Shown one piece after another: positions 1-9,123 of a DNA stretch of 64,000 nucleotides (position 1 is its first letter; every line of letters begins with the position of its first letter). The position numbers were made by a program, and so were the translations under genes. The notes below the pieces were generated by a model, which saw nothing but the letters and a program-made list of their open reading frames with translations, made no database searches and was not told the DNA's origin. Origin of the DNA: Seongchinamella sediminis (GTDB taxonomy: Bacteria > Pseudomonadota > Gammaproteobacteria > Pseudomonadales > Halieaceae); assembly GCF_003457605.1 (NCBI RefSeq), contig NZ_QRAN01000015.1, positions 47,634 through 111,633 of the forward strand, given 5' to 3'.

Positions 1-348
1 TGGTATCCCAAAGTTGCCACCGGCGGCATTATCCTGTTCCACGACATTGCCGAGCGGCAGGGTGATTTTGGCGTCTGGAAGCTCTGGGAGGAACTGCAAC
101 AGCAGTATCCCTGCTTCACCTTCACTCATGGTCACGGCCTGGGCGTACTGCGCAAACCGGGAGGTGCGGCACTGCAGGAACAAGCCCGGCTGATTCAATT
201 GCTGTTCGGCGACTCGGCAGAGGACCGGCAGGTCCTGGCGGAGATGTACAGCATCGCCGGGCAGTTCCTGAAAAGCCGCCGCCAGGCGCGCAAGTTCCGC
301 GAGAGCCGGGAGCAGGCGATCAAGCGCAAGATGACTCAACAGGCATGA
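1..348 (+). CDS. Class I SAM-dependent methyltransferase, C-terminal part (cut by window edge)
   Basis: Frame 1 is open from the first base to a TGA at 346-348, giving 115 residues without a start. The visible part has a GGIILFHDIA motif followed by a GVWKLWEEL segment and a GHGLGVLRKPG segment. This pattern is typical of the last strands of Methyltransf_24-type enzymes found in glycan clusters, where a pGG..l.HDi motif precedes a GLGvl strand. The catalytic SAM-binding half lies outside the window, so the substrate is unknown. The stop overlaps the start of the next gene (ATGA at 345-348), so it is translationally coupled to the GT2 gene and probably modifies the same surface glycan. Confidence 0.65.
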   Translation, partial: WYPKVATGGIILFHDIAERQGDFGVWKLWEELQQQYPCFTFTHGHGLGVLRKPGGAALQEQARLIQLLFGDSAEDRQVLAEMYSIAGQFLKSRRQARKFRESREQAIKRKMTQQA

Positions 349-1340
349 CTACCCTGTCCCGGCCCCGGCTCTCCGTGGTGGTAGTGGCCTACCGCATGCC
401 GACGCAACTGCAACGCACCCTGCATACGCTGTCCACCGCCTACCAACGCAACGTGAGCCAGGAGGACTACGAGGTCATCGTGGTGGAGAACAGCTCCGAC
501 CAGAACCTCGATGAACACACGCTAGAACAGCTGCCGGCTAACTTTCGCTACTTCCTCCGCGATGAGTCCAGCCCCACGCCGGTGCACGCCCTCAACTTCG
601 GTTTCGAGCAGGCCCGCGGCGAGTACCTGGGGATCATGATCGATGGCGCTCACATGGTCACTCCGCGGGTAATCGAGCACGCCCTGGCCTGTTTTCGCGC
701 CCACCCCAACTGCCTGGTGGCCATTCCGGTACACCACCTGGGGCCCCAGGAGCAGCACATCAGCACGCGCGAAGGTTACAACAGCGATGAGCAGGACAGG
801 CTGCTGGCCAGCGTGGACTGGCGTCAAGATGGCTATGAACTATTCCGCATCAGCGTCTGGTGCAGCGCCCATTCCCGCGGCTTCATGCAGCCTATTTCCG
901 AGTCCAACTGTTATTTCGTGCCGCGGCAAAACCTGGCCGCCATCGGTTACGCCGACACCAGCTTCGACTACGAGGGCGGCGGCGCCATCAACCTGCACAT
1001 GTTCCGCGCTCTGGGCCTGTTTCCTGGCAGCAGCTATGTCCTGCTGCACGGCGAGGCAAGTTTCCACCAGTTCCACGGCGGGGTGACCTCCAACGAAACC
1101 CGCGAGCAGGTGGTGGACAAGTTCTTCCAGCAATTGAGCGATCACTGGCGCGGCCAGTACCGGGCGCTGACCCGTGAACCGCTGTTTTACGGCAGCATCA
1201 GCCCCCAGGCGCAGGCCCTGGTAACCGTGGCGTCACGTTTTGGTGAACGGCGGGCAAAACGCCTGGGTGATATGGGCAAGGCACTCTGGCCGGAACAGGC
1301 CGCCAGCGCCCTGGAGGACCTCCCCATTTTCGGGGAGTGA
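345..1340 (+). CDS. Glycosyltransferase family 2
   Basis: 331 residues. The N-terminus has the GT-A first strand RLSVVVVAYRMP followed by a helix QLQRTLHTLS and a YEVIVVENSS strand, as in GT2 enzymes. The region normally carrying the DxD metal motif reads GIMIDGAHM, so the second Asp is not obvious and metal binding should be checked. No membrane segment is seen, so the protein is probably cytoplasmic or peripheral. It starts inside the stop of the methyltransferase and its own stop overlaps the GTG of the following sulfotransferase, forming a tight three-gene operon for a modified surface glycan. Donor and acceptor cannot be told from sequence. Confidence 0.8.
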   Translation: MTTLSRPRLSVVVVAYRMPTQLQRTLHTLSTAYQRNVSQEDYEVIVVENSSDQNLDEHTLEQLPANFRYFLRDESSPTPVHALNFGFEQARGEYLGIMIDGAHMVTPRVIEHALACFRAHPNCLVAIPVHHLGPQEQHISTREGYNSDEQDRLLASVDWRQDGYELFRISVWCSAHSRGFMQPISESNCYFVPRQNLAAIGYADTSFDYEGGGAINLHMFRALGLFPGSSYVLLHGEASFHQFHGGVTSNETREQVVDKFFQQLSDHWRGQYRALTREPLFYGSISPQAQALVTVASRFGERRAKRLGDMGKALWPEQAASALEDLPIFGE

Positions 1341-2356
1341 ACAGCCCGGTGAACCGACCCGCCCCCCTGCTGCATATTGGCTATCCAAAATGCCTGTCTA
1401 CCTGGATGCAGCAATGCCTGTTCCAGCCGGGGCAGGGCATGGTCAATGTGATGAACCCGTTCGAGATCCAGCTGGGGTTGGTCAGTGTCGATCCGCTGGA
1501 ATTCCAGCCCCATGCATTTACCGCCGATTTCTGGCGCCGCTACAGCGAACAATCGACCGGGACGGGCCTGTTGCCGGTGCTGAGTTCGGAAAACCTGGCG
1601 GGGGCCATCAGTCACAACGGCTACAACGCGAAATACAATGCCGACAAGCTGTACGCCTGTTTCCCTGATGCGAGGGTGTTGATCATCATACGCGAACAGC
1701 GCGCCGCCCTGCGCTCGCTTTACCGCACCCTGGTCGCCTGGGGCATGCCCTACCCCCTGGAACAGCTGCTGCGGCCAGAACCCCACTGGCAGCACATGGC
1801 GCCCGCGTTTGCGCCCACGGTGCTGGAGTACCACCGGCTTATCGCCTACTACCAGCAGCTGTTTGGCAGCGGGCAGGTAAAAGTGCTGTGCTACGAGACC
1901 TTCGCTGGAAACCCCAAAGCCTTCATTGAGGCCATCGCCAGTCACGGCCAGTTGACTGCAATGGACAAGCGGCTCGCCTCACTGCCGGTCAAGCGGCGCA
2001 TCAACCCCGGGACTTCACTTTACGGTATTGAGAAGCATCGGCTGGCAAATCGCCTGTACCGCAACCTGTATAACGCCAACGGACTGATCCGGGAAACAGA
2101 GGAACGCCAGTTCCGGCGCATGGCCGATTTTCGCCGCCGCCAGGAAGGCCTGTTCGACCGGCTGCTGTCACCGACCCTGGAACGGCGGTTTACCGCCCGC
2201 TTACATGATGCAACTCGCGGCATGTACGCCAGCAGTAATCGCCGGACGATGGCGCTGACAGGCCTGCAGCTTGACGCCTTTGACTACCAGCTGGAGCCTG
2301 CCAGAACACCGGGGTTAGCTCAGTCTGAGTCGGGAGAAAACTCGACGATTTCGTAA
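1337..2356 (+). CDS. Sulfotransferase-like protein
   Basis: 339 residues. Near the N-terminus HIGYPKCLSTWMQ matches the 5'-phosphosulfate-binding loop of PAPS-dependent sulfotransferases, and ARVLIIIREQRAALRSLYR corresponds to the 3'-phosphate-binding strand and helix (R..dp..r..S.y). The predicted role is sulfation of a glycan made by the two upstream genes. The start is uncertain: GTG at 1337 overlaps the previous stop, while an in-frame GTG at 1349 has GGGGAG about 11 bases upstream. The 3' end overlaps the convergent OsmC gene by 37 bases. This is one of four sulfotransferase genes in the window. Confidence 0.72.
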   Translation: MNSPVNRPAPLLHIGYPKCLSTWMQQCLFQPGQGMVNVMNPFEIQLGLVSVDPLEFQPHAFTADFWRRYSEQSTGTGLLPVLSSENLAGAISHNGYNAKYNADKLYACFPDARVLIIIREQRAALRSLYRTLVAWGMPYPLEQLLRPEPHWQHMAPAFAPTVLEYHRLIAYYQQLFGSGQVKVLCYETFAGNPKAFIEAIASHGQLTAMDKRLASLPVKRRINPGTSLYGIEKHRLANRLYRNLYNANGLIRETEERQFRRMADFRRRQEGLFDRLLSPTLERRFTARLHDATRGMYASSNRRTMALTGLQLDAFDYQLEPARTPGLAQSESGENSTIS

Positions 2357-2754
2357 CTGTGGCTCATCGTCACCCCCGCCGCACCGAGCATGATGGAGGC
2401 GCTGCAGTACTTCTCGGCAGACAGTTCCACCGCCCGCTTCACGTGATTCTCCTTGAGGCCGACGCCGGTGACGATAAAGTGCAGGTTGATCCGGGTGAAT
2501 ACCGCCGGTACCGCGTCGGCGCGCTCTGCCTCGACTTCCACTTTGCAGTCCACCACCTTCTGGCGGGACTTCTTCAGCATGCTCATCACGTCGTAGGTAG
2601 AACAGCCACCGGTGCCGAGCAGCAGCAATTCCATGGGGCGCGGCCCCAGGTTGCGCCCGCCCAGGTCGGCAGAGCCATCCATTACCACCGCGTGACCACT
2701 GCCGGACTCGCCCACGAACATGGCGCCGTCGGTCCATTTCACCGTTGCTTTCAT
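2320..2754 (-). CDS. OsmC family peroxiredoxin-like protein (YhfA type)
   Basis: 144 residues from the ATG at 2754, which has GAGGAAG just upstream; an in-frame upstream Met at 2805 lacks such a site. The two OsmC cysteines are present in GTGGCSTYDV and YCSASIMLG. The length and the MKATVKW start fit the YhfA branch of OsmC, small dimeric proteins that reduce organic hydroperoxides or whose exact role is unknown. It is divergent from crp, as in many pseudomonad-like genomes, with 116 bases between the two starts that must hold both promoters. The 3' end overlaps the convergent sulfotransferase gene. Confidence 0.88.
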   Translation of the reverse strand: MKATVKWTDGAMFVGESGSGHAVVMDGSADLGGRNLGPRPMELLLLGTGGCSTYDVMSMLKKSRQKVVDCKVEVEAERADAVPAVFTRINLHFIVTGVGLKENHVKRAVELSAEKYCSASIMLGAAGVTMSHSYEIVEFSPDSD

Positions 2755-2870
2755 TGCTTCCTCACCTGGAAAAAACTGGCGCCGCAGCTTAGCACAAGAA
2801 ATCACGTTTTACTTGGGCGAGGACCGGGGTAGAATCGGTAAAACAACATACAACGCAGGGGTAAAGCGGG

Positions 2871-3515
2871 GTGCTGAAGCCGCAGATCACAAATAACATT
2901 CCCAATGTGGAGAACTTCCTCCGCCACTGCGAGAGAAAGCAGTACAAGGCCAAGGCCGTGGTGATGAAGCAGGGGGAGGCCGGTGACCGCCTGTACCTTA
3001 TTCTCGATGGATCCGTGTCAGTCATGGTGGAAGACGAAGCCGAAGCCGATCACATGATGGTGGTGAGCTACCTCAACCCCGGCGATTTTGTCGGTGAAAT
3101 GGGCCTGTTCGAGGACGAGATTACCCCCCGCAGCGCGATGGTCACCGCCAAGACCGAGTGTGAAGTGGCGGAAATCAGCTACGAAAAATTCCACCAGATA
3201 AGCGCCCAGTACCCGGAGGTGCTCGCCGCCATTGCCCGCCAGCTGGGCAAGCGCCTGCGCCAGACCACTCGCAAGCTCACCGACCTGGCCTTTGTTGACG
3301 TATCCGGCCGCATCGCCCACACCCTGCTGGACCTTTGCCGGGAACCGGATGCCATGACCCACCCCGACGGCATGCAGATCAAGATTACCCGCCAGGAACT
3401 GGGCAAGATTGTCGGCTGCTCCCGGGAAATGGCCGGCCGCGTGCTGAAGTCCCTGGAGCAGGACGGGCTGGTGTCGGTTTCGGGCAAGACCATGGTGGTT
3501 TTCGGGGCCCGTTAG
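2871..3515 (+). CDS. crp: cAMP receptor protein family regulator (Crp/Vfr)
   Basis: 214 residues from a GTG start. The N-terminal cyclic-nucleotide-binding domain (about 20-140) contains [10 protein letters not shown] and [12 protein letters not shown], with the GELGLF-type phosphate-binding loop. The C-terminal winged helix has [29 protein letters not shown], nearly that of Pseudomonas Vfr and E. coli Crp. It is a homodimeric DNA-binding regulator that should respond to cAMP. The stop codon overlaps the convergent trpC stop by a few bases. The crp-trpC neighbourhood is the same as in Pseudomonas, where the gene is called vfr. Confidence 0.93.
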   Translation: MLKPQITNNIPNVENFLRHCERKQYKAKAVVMKQGEAGDRLYLILDGSVSVMVEDEAEADHMMVVSYLNPGDFVGEMGLFEDEITPRSAMVTAKTECEVAEISYEKFHQISAQYPEVLAAIARQLGKRLRQTTRKLTDLAFVDVSGRIAHTLLDLCREPDAMTHPDGMQIKITRQELGKIVGCSREMAGRVLKSLEQDGLVSVSGKTMVVFGAR

Positions 3516-4312
3516 AAAAACAGTTCCCGCAGCTTCTCCCCCGGCTCCCCGGCGCGCATAAACGCCTCGCCCACCAGGAAGGCGTGCACCTCCCGCTCGC
3601 GCATCCGCGCCACGTCGTCGGGGGTGTGAATACCGCTTTCGGTGACCACCACCCGGTCGGCAGGAATATGGGGCAACAGCTCGAAGGTCGTTTCCAGGCG
3701 CATCTCGAAACTGTGCAGGTCGCGGTTGTTGATACCCACCAGCCGGGTCTCCAGCTCCAGGGCCCGGTCCAGTTCGGCCCGGTCGTGAACCTCCACCAGC
3801 ACATCCAGGCCAAACTCCCCGGCGGTGGCGGCCAGTTCACGCATCTGGTCGTCCGCCAGGGCGGCGACAATCAGCAGGATCGCATCGGCGCCAATCGCCC
3901 GTGACTCGACCACCTGGTAGGGGTCGACGGTGAAGTCCTTGCGGATGACCGGCAGGTCGCAGGCGGCGCGGGCCTGCTGCAGGTACTCATCGGCGCCCTG
4001 GAAGAAATCGATATCGGTGAGCACGGAGAGACAGGTCGCGCCGCCGCGCTGGTAACTGGCGGCAATTGCCGCGGGGTCGAAGTCGGCGCGAATTACCCCC
4101 TTGCTCGGGGAAGCTTTCTTGGCCTCGGCGATGACCGCCGGCTCCGCCGCTGCAACCCGGGAGGCCAGCGCCGCGGCAAAGCCCCGGGCCGGCGACTGCT
4201 CGCTGATACGGGACTCCAGGCTGGCCAGCGATGTATGCGCCCGCCGCGAGGCGACTTCCTCCGCCTTGCGAGCCAGGATTTTGCGTAGAATGGTGGGAGG
4301 GTTTATTGCCAT
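3512..4312 (-). CDS. trpC: Indole-3-glycerol phosphate synthase
   Basis: 266 residues, the normal length for monofunctional TrpC. It closes the indole ring in tryptophan synthesis, converting carboxyphenylamino-deoxyribulose phosphate to indole-glycerol phosphate. Signature segments are [14 protein letters not shown] (catalytic Lys region), [25 protein letters not shown] and [12 protein letters not shown] of the TIM barrel. It is not fused to TrpF. It is the last gene of the minus-strand trpE-G-D-C set, four bases after trpD, and meets crp tail to tail with overlapping stops. Confidence 0.96.
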   Translation of the reverse strand: MAINPPTILRKILARKAEEVASRRAHTSLASLESRISEQSPARGFAAALASRVAAAEPAVIAEAKKASPSKGVIRADFDPAAIAASYQRGGATCLSVLTDIDFFQGADEYLQQARAACDLPVIRKDFTVDPYQVVESRAIGADAILLIVAALADDQMRELAATAGEFGLDVLVEVHDRAELDRALELETRLVGINNRDLHSFEMRLETTFELLPHIPADRVVVTESGIHTPDDVARMREREVHAFLVGEAFMRAGEPGEKLRELFF

Positions 4313-4316
4313 TGCC

Positions 4317-5363
4317 TTATCCCGCCTCGCCGCCGCGCATCAATTGGGTAAAGTCCACAAAGGACTTGAGCTTTTCTGCCGCCTGGCCACTTGCCAGCAG
4401 GTCTTCCGCCATGGCCACACCGGCGGCCAGGGTGCTGGTCACATCGGCAACATAAATCGTCGCCCCGGCGTTGAGCGCGATAATCGCCGCCGCCTTGCGC
4501 GAGGCCTCGTCATCGGCGCCGGCCAGCGCACTGCGGATCAGCGCCGCCGAAGCAGCGGAATCCGCCACCGCCAGCCCCTCCAGCGACTGGCGCTCAAGAC
4601 CGAAATCTTCCGGACTGATGCTATAGCTTTCAATTTTGCCGTCGCGCAACTCGGCGACCCGGGTGGGAGCGGCGATCGATATCTCATCCAGGCCGTCGTC
4701 AGAGTGCACAATCATCACGTGTTCTGAGCCCAGGGACCTGAGCACCTCCGCCAGCGGCTGGCACAGGTCCGCGGAAAATACACCGATCACCTGGCGGGTC
4801 ACGCCAGCGGGATTGGTGAGCGGGCCCAGCACATTGAACAGCGTACGCATGCCCAGCTCACGGCGGGGGCCAATGGCGTAACGCATGGCGCTGTGATGGG
4901 CGGGCGCAAACATAAAGCCCACGCCGACCTCCTCGATGGCCCGGGCAACCTGGACGGGATCCAGGTCCAGGGGCATGCCCAGGGTTTCCAGCACGTCGGA
5001 ACTGCCGCTGCTGGAAGACACCCCCCGGTTGCCGTGCTTGGCCACGTGGGCACCGGCCGCCGCCACCACAAAGGTCGCGGCAGTCGACACATTGAACAGG
5101 TTGGCGCCATCGCCACCGGTACCGACCAGGTCCACCAGGTGGGGTGCGCTGACCTCAACCGGTGTTGCCAGTTCGCGCATCACCTGGGCTGCCCCGGCGA
5201 TTTCATCGGTGGTCTCGCCCTTGATGCGCAGGGCCACCAGCAGGGCACCGATCTGCGCATCGGTGGCGTCGCCGGACATGACCTGGCGCATGACCCCTGC
5301 CATGTCTTGCTGGCTGAGGCTGTGCCCGTCTACCAGGGCCGCCAGCGCTTGCTGCATATCCAT
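4317..5363 (-). CDS. trpD: Anthranilate phosphoribosyltransferase
   Basis: 348 residues from the ATG at 5363; the frame is open further upstream, but that part lies inside trpG and has no TrpD similarity. It transfers phosphoribose from PRPP to anthranilate. Visible motifs are [14 protein letters not shown] (PRPP-binding GTGGD), [21 protein letters not shown] (KHGNR) and LGPLTNPAG. The length fits the stand-alone enzyme, with no TrpG fusion. One base separates it from trpG, and trpC follows four bases later, so it is part of one operon. Confidence 0.96.
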   Translation of the reverse strand: MDMQQALAALVDGHSLSQQDMAGVMRQVMSGDATDAQIGALLVALRIKGETTDEIAGAAQVMRELATPVEVSAPHLVDLVGTGGDGANLFNVSTAATFVVAAAGAHVAKHGNRGVSSSSGSSDVLETLGMPLDLDPVQVARAIEEVGVGFMFAPAHHSAMRYAIGPRRELGMRTLFNVLGPLTNPAGVTRQVIGVFSADLCQPLAEVLRSLGSEHVMIVHSDDGLDEISIAAPTRVAELRDGKIESYSISPEDFGLERQSLEGLAVADSAASAALIRSALAGADDEASRKAAAIIALNAGATIYVADVTSTLAAGVAMAEDLLASGQAAEKLKSFVDFTQLMRGGEAG

Positions 5364-5364
5364 G

Positions 5365-5943
5365 CTATTGCTCCAGGAAATTGCGCAACAGGTCGTGCCC
5401 GTGCGCGGTGAGAATGGACTCCGGGTGAAACTGCACCCCCTCGATGGCCAGTTCCCGGTGCCGCAGGCCCATGATTTCATCCAGCTCGCCGGATTCCGTC
5501 TGGGTCCATGCAGTGACTTCCAGGCACGCCGGGAGGCTCTCCTTCTCCACCACCAGGCTGTGGTAGCGGGTGGCTTCGAAGGGTTCACTCAGGCCACGGA
5601 ATACGCCCTGCCCCCGGTGATGTACGGGCGAGGTTTTGCCGTGCATGACCCGGCGCGCCCGCACTATCCTGCCACCAAAGACCTGGCCGATGCTCTGGTG
5701 GCCCAGGCAAATCCCCAGGATAGGCAGCTGGCCGGCATATTCCTCGATCACCGCCATGGAGATCCCCGCCTCGTTGGGCGTACAGGGCCCGGGGGAGATG
5801 ACGATTTTTGCCGGCTTCAGTGCCGCAATATCAGACACCGCGATCTCATCGTTGCGCACCACATGGACATCGGCGCCCAACTCGCCCAGGTACTGCACCA
5901 CGTTGTAGGTAAAGGAATCGTAATTATCGATCATCAGGAGCAT
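5365..5943 (-). CDS. trpG: Anthranilate synthase component II (glutamine amidotransferase)
   Basis: 192 residues from the ATG at 5943, giving the family N-terminus [14 protein letters not shown]. It is a class I glutamine amidotransferase that supplies ammonia to TrpE. The nucleophile loop is [16 protein letters not shown] and the His-Glu pair sits in FHPESIL. The oxyanion motif [12 protein letters not shown] is present. The gene overlaps the end of trpE by ten bases and precedes trpD by one base. In such genomes TrpG can also serve p-aminobenzoate synthesis; no separate pabA is seen here. Confidence 0.95.
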   Translation of the reverse strand: MLLMIDNYDSFTYNVVQYLGELGADVHVVRNDEIAVSDIAALKPAKIVISPGPCTPNEAGISMAVIEEYAGQLPILGICLGHQSIGQVFGGRIVRARRVMHGKTSPVHHRGQGVFRGLSEPFEATRYHSLVVEKESLPACLEVTAWTQTESGELDEIMGLRHRELAIEGVQFHPESILTAHGHDLLRNFLEQ

Positions 5944-7436
5944 GACTTGTCCCCCTGTTCGCCCGCCAGCACCATGGAGGCGGCCCGGAACATGGCCCGG
6001 GCCTTGTTGTGGGTTTCCTTCCACTCCAGCCGCGGCACCGAATCAGCCACCACGCCGCCCCCGGCCTGGACGTACAGCCTGCCGTCCTTGATCACCGCGG
6101 TGCGGATGGCGATGGCGGTATCCATGTCGCCGGCCCAGGAAATATAACCCACCGCGCCGCCGTAAACGCCGCGCTTGACCGGCTCCAGTTCGTCGATGAT
6201 TTCCATGGCGCGGATCTTCGGGGCGCCGCTCAGGGTTCCGGCTGGCAGCGTTGCCCGCAGCACATCGATAGCGGACTTGTCATCCTTCAGCTCACCGGTC
6301 ACGTTGGACACAATGTGCATCACGTGGGAGTAGCGCTCCACCACCATTTTGTCGGTGAGCTCGACCGATCCGGTTCTGGCAATACGCCCCACGTCGTTGC
6401 GGCCCAGGTCGATGAGCATCAGGTGCTCGGCAATTTCCTTGGGATCTGCCAGCAGTTCCGCCTCCAGCGCCTCGTCCTCTTCCTCGCTGTAACCCCGCCG
6501 GCGGGTGCCGGCAATCGGCCGCACGGTGACCAGGCCATGCTCCAGCCTGGCGAGGATTTCCGGCGACGAACCCACAATGTGGAAATCTTCCAGGTCCAGG
6601 TAGTACATGTAGGGTGAGGGATTGAGATTGCGCAGGGCCCGGTACAGGTTCAAGGGCGGTGCGCTAAACGGTACGCTCATTCGCTGGGAGGGCACCACCT
6701 GCATCACATCACCGGCAAGGACGTACTCTTTCACCTTGTCCACGGCCTCGTGGTAGGCCTCCTGGGTGAAGTGGGACTCGGCCTGCTGCTCCAGCTCGGA
6801 ACTGTCGGCGGCATCCAGCGACACCTCGGGTAGCGGCGCCATCGGTTCCCGCAGTTGCGCGACCAGCTGCTGCAGGCGCTGATTGGCGCGCTCCAGGGCA
6901 TCGTCATCCACCGGGTCGGCGTTCACTACCAGGCGGATAGTGCCCGCCAGGTTGTCGAACACCAGCACTTCTTCCGCCACCATCAGCAGGATATCGGGGT
7001 TGCCCAGTTCGTCTGCCGGCATGCCCGGCGCCAGCCGCGGCTCGACATAACGCACCGTATCGTAGCCGAAGTAACCCACCAGGCCACCGTGGAATACCGG
7101 CAGATCCTCCCGGGGGGCCGCGCGGTAACGCCGCTGGAAATCCTCGGCAAAGGCCAGTGGATCGGCGACCTCCTCGCTTTCGGTGAGTTCGCCATCAACA
7201 AAAATATCGGCCCGGTGGTCGTAAACCTTGAGCACGGTCCTGCAGGGCAGGCCGATTATCGAGTAGCGGCCCCACTTCTCGCCGCCCTGGACAGATTCAA
7301 AAAAGAAGGAGTAGGGCCCTTCCGCCAGTTTGCGGTAGGCACTGATGGGGGTTTCCAGGTCCGCCAGCACTTCCAGACTGACAGGTATACGGTTGAAGTC
7401 TTGTGCCACCAGGGCGGCAAAGTCCTGCGAATTCAT
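5934..7436 (-). CDS. trpE: Anthranilate synthase component I
   Basis: 500 residues. It makes anthranilate from chorismate with ammonia from TrpG, the first committed step to tryptophan. The N-terminal [16 protein letters not shown] segment corresponds to the Trp feedback-binding region (LLES-like). The chorismate-binding half contains [31 protein letters not shown] and [16 protein letters not shown]. It is the first gene of the operon and is preceded by a roughly 140-base leader with a candidate promoter and a short peptide ending Trp-Arg-Trp. Confidence 0.96.
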   Translation of the reverse strand: MNSQDFAALVAQDFNRIPVSLEVLADLETPISAYRKLAEGPYSFFFESVQGGEKWGRYSIIGLPCRTVLKVYDHRADIFVDGELTESEEVADPLAFAEDFQRRYRAAPREDLPVFHGGLVGYFGYDTVRYVEPRLAPGMPADELGNPDILLMVAEEVLVFDNLAGTIRLVVNADPVDDDALERANQRLQQLVAQLREPMAPLPEVSLDAADSSELEQQAESHFTQEAYHEAVDKVKEYVLAGDVMQVVPSQRMSVPFSAPPLNLYRALRNLNPSPYMYYLDLEDFHIVGSSPEILARLEHGLVTVRPIAGTRRRGYSEEEDEALEAELLADPKEIAEHLMLIDLGRNDVGRIARTGSVELTDKMVVERYSHVMHIVSNVTGELKDDKSAIDVLRATLPAGTLSGAPKIRAMEIIDELEPVKRGVYGGAVGYISWAGDMDTAIAIRTAVIKDGRLYVQAGGGVVADSVPRLEWKETHNKARAMFRAASMVLAGEQGDKSCS

Positions 7437-7488
7437 GGGTGTTCCTCGGAGATTGATTGTACGTATTCAGGTCGAAGCGGGGCCCTGG

Positions 7489-7518
7489 CTACCATCGCCA
7501 GCAAGTGACCTCGCGCAT
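7489..7518 (-). CDS. Candidate trp leader peptide (MREVTCWRW)
   Basis: A nine-codon frame, ATG at 7518 and TAG at 7489-7491, lies 52 bases before trpE and ends in Trp-Arg-Trp-stop. The Trp codons sit inside a CTGGC/GCCAG hairpin (7485-7501), nested in an outer AGGTC/GACCT pairing (7469-7473 with 7507-7511). The frame is open further upstream to an ATG at 7593, but that ATG overlaps the candidate promoter. Pseudomonas trpE is known to be controlled by attenuation, so a stalling leader is plausible. Against it, no clear ribosome site and no U-run terminator before trpE are visible. Confidence 0.45.
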   Translation of the reverse strand: MREVTCWRW

Positions 7519-7584
7519 CGAAAGCAGGTCGATGCTGTTACGTACGGCTGTTTGCACAGCAATCTCCGGATACAGACTGGACCT

Positions 7585-7612
7585 ATTGTACATAGGGGGA
7601 TCGGGATGGCAA
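7585..7612 (-). promoter_or_regulatory. Candidate sigma-70 promoter of the trp operon
   Basis: On the minus strand TTGCCA (7607-7612) and TACAAT (7585-7590) are separated by 16 bases, each one base off consensus. Transcription would start near 7578, giving a leader of about 140 bases that contains the Trp-rich short frame. No other good promoter was seen upstream of trpE. Confidence 0.5.
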
Positions 7613-7636
7613 ACAGGGTCTACCCGCCGGCAGGCT

Positions 7637-8305
7637 CTACACGCCCGCCAGCTGTTCCCGCATGGCGGCTATCACCGCCGCGTAATCCGGCTGGTTGAAG
7701 ATCGCCGAGCCTGCCACGAAGGTATCGGCGCCAGCCGCGGCGATCTCGGCAATGTTGCTCGCCGACACGCCGCCGTCGATCTCCAGGCGGATATCGAGCC
7801 CGGTGGCGTCGATCATGGCCCGCGCCTCGCGCAGCTTGTCCAGCGTTGCCGGAATAAACGACTGCCCGCCAAAGCCCGGGTTTACCGACATCAGCAGCAC
7901 CATGTCCACCTTGTCCATCACGTACTTCAACGCATCCAGGCCCATTGCCGGGTTGAATACCAGGCCGGACTTGCAGCCGGCGGCGCGGATCATCTGCAGG
8001 GAGCGGTCCACGTGGGTGGAGGCATCCGGATGGAAGGTAATGTAGGTGGCGCCGGCCTCGGCGAAGTCGCCGATCAGGCGGTCTACCGGGCTGACCATCA
8101 GGTGCACGTCGATGGGCGCGGTCACTCCATGCTTGCGCAGGGCCTTGCAGACCATGGGGCCGATGGTCAGGTTGGGCACGTAGTGATTGTCCATCACGTC
8201 GAAATGCACTATATCGGCGCCGGCGGCGAGCACCTTGTCCACTTCTTCCCCGAGGCGGGCAAAATCGGCGGATAGAATGGAAGGGGCGATCTGGTAGTCG
8301 GCCAT
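7637..8305 (-). CDS. rpe: Ribulose-phosphate 3-epimerase
   Basis: 222 residues from the ATG at 8305, chosen because GGAG lies eight bases upstream and [19 protein letters not shown] aligns with the family start; an ATG six codons earlier is possible. It interconverts ribulose-5-phosphate and xylulose-5-phosphate in the pentose phosphate pathway. TIM-barrel motifs are [38 protein letters not shown] and RLEIDGGV, carrying the metal-binding His and Asp residues. It lies upstream of the trp promoter on the same strand, 24 bases from the promoter -35 box. Confidence 0.96.
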   Translation of the reverse strand: MADYQIAPSILSADFARLGEEVDKVLAAGADIVHFDVMDNHYVPNLTIGPMVCKALRKHGVTAPIDVHLMVSPVDRLIGDFAEAGATYITFHPDASTHVDRSLQMIRAAGCKSGLVFNPAMGLDALKYVMDKVDMVLLMSVNPGFGGQSFIPATLDKLREARAMIDATGLDIRLEIDGGVSASNIAEIAAAGADTFVAGSAIFNQPDYAAVIAAMREQLAGV

Positions 8306-8433
8306 GATGGACTCCGGCTGCATTAAAAGCGGCTATTCTACCCCGTACACGGTCGCGGAACGAGGCGCATGGCGATGATGTTAAACCGGGCGCCTGATGC
8401 CGCCATGGCTCTCTGCAGCCCGCCCGGCGTGTT

Positions 8434-9123
8434 TCACTGCTCAGCGGCTGAGCGGATCCGGGTATCCAGCGCCTGCAGCCGCTGCGGGGTCCCCACATCT
8501 TCCCAGTCGCCGCCGTAGTATTCCCCGCCCAGGGTGCCCGCGGCTATGGCAGCATCCAGCAGTGGCCGCAGCGCCAGCTTGCCCGCTGTCACATCCTTGA
8601 AGAAAGCGGGCGTGTACAGCCCCAAACCGGCATAGGTATAGCCCGCCTGGTCAGCCGGCCGATAAGCCACGCGGCCATCCCCGCCGAGGCAGAAGTCGCC
8701 CAGCGGGTGCTGGGGCGGGTTGTCCACCATCACCAGGTGGGCCTGCTCCCAGGGCCTCAGGCTGTAGCGGCGCAGCTGGTCAAGCGGATAGTCGATCCAC
8801 ACGTCGCCATTGATGACCAGGAAAGGGTCGCTGCCGAGCAGGGGCAATGCCTGCTGGATTCCGCCTGCGGTTTCCAGTGGCTGTGCCTCCCGGGACCAGG
8901 CGATACTCAACTCCCAACGGGAGCCATCACCGCAATAGTCGATGACCTGCTGCGCAAGGTGGGAGACATTCACCACCAGGTCGCGAAAACCCGCCTTGCC
9001 CAGCGCCCGAATGTGGTACTCCAACAGCGGCATATCGGCCACCTGTAACAGGGGCTTGGGGGTGTGCTCGGTGAGCGGCCGCATCCGCTCGCCGACACCG
9101 GCGCAGAGGATCATTGCCTTCAT
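8434..9123 (-). CDS. murU: N-acetylmuramate alpha-1-phosphate uridylyltransferase
   Basis: 229 residues. The N-terminal nucleotidyltransferase motif ILCAGVGERMRPLTEHTPKPLL matches NTP-transferase pyrophosphorylases, and FLVINGDVWIDYPLDQL is the second conserved strand. In Pseudomonas MurU turns MurNAc-1-phosphate plus UTP into UDP-MurNAc, bypassing de novo synthesis and thus fosfomycin. The assignment rests on the adjacent amgK, whose stop overlaps this start (ATGA at 9120-9123). Sugar-phosphate nucleotidyltransferases look alike, so function relies partly on the pair. Confidence 0.88.
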   Translation of the reverse strand: MKAMILCAGVGERMRPLTEHTPKPLLQVADMPLLEYHIRALGKAGFRDLVVNVSHLAQQVIDYCGDGSRWELSIAWSREAQPLETAGGIQQALPLLGSDPFLVINGDVWIDYPLDQLRRYSLRPWEQAHLVMVDNPPQHPLGDFCLGGDGRVAYRPADQAGYTYAGLGLYTPAFFKDVTAGKLALRPLLDAAIAAGTLGGEYYGGDWEDVGTPQRLQALDTRIRSAAEQ

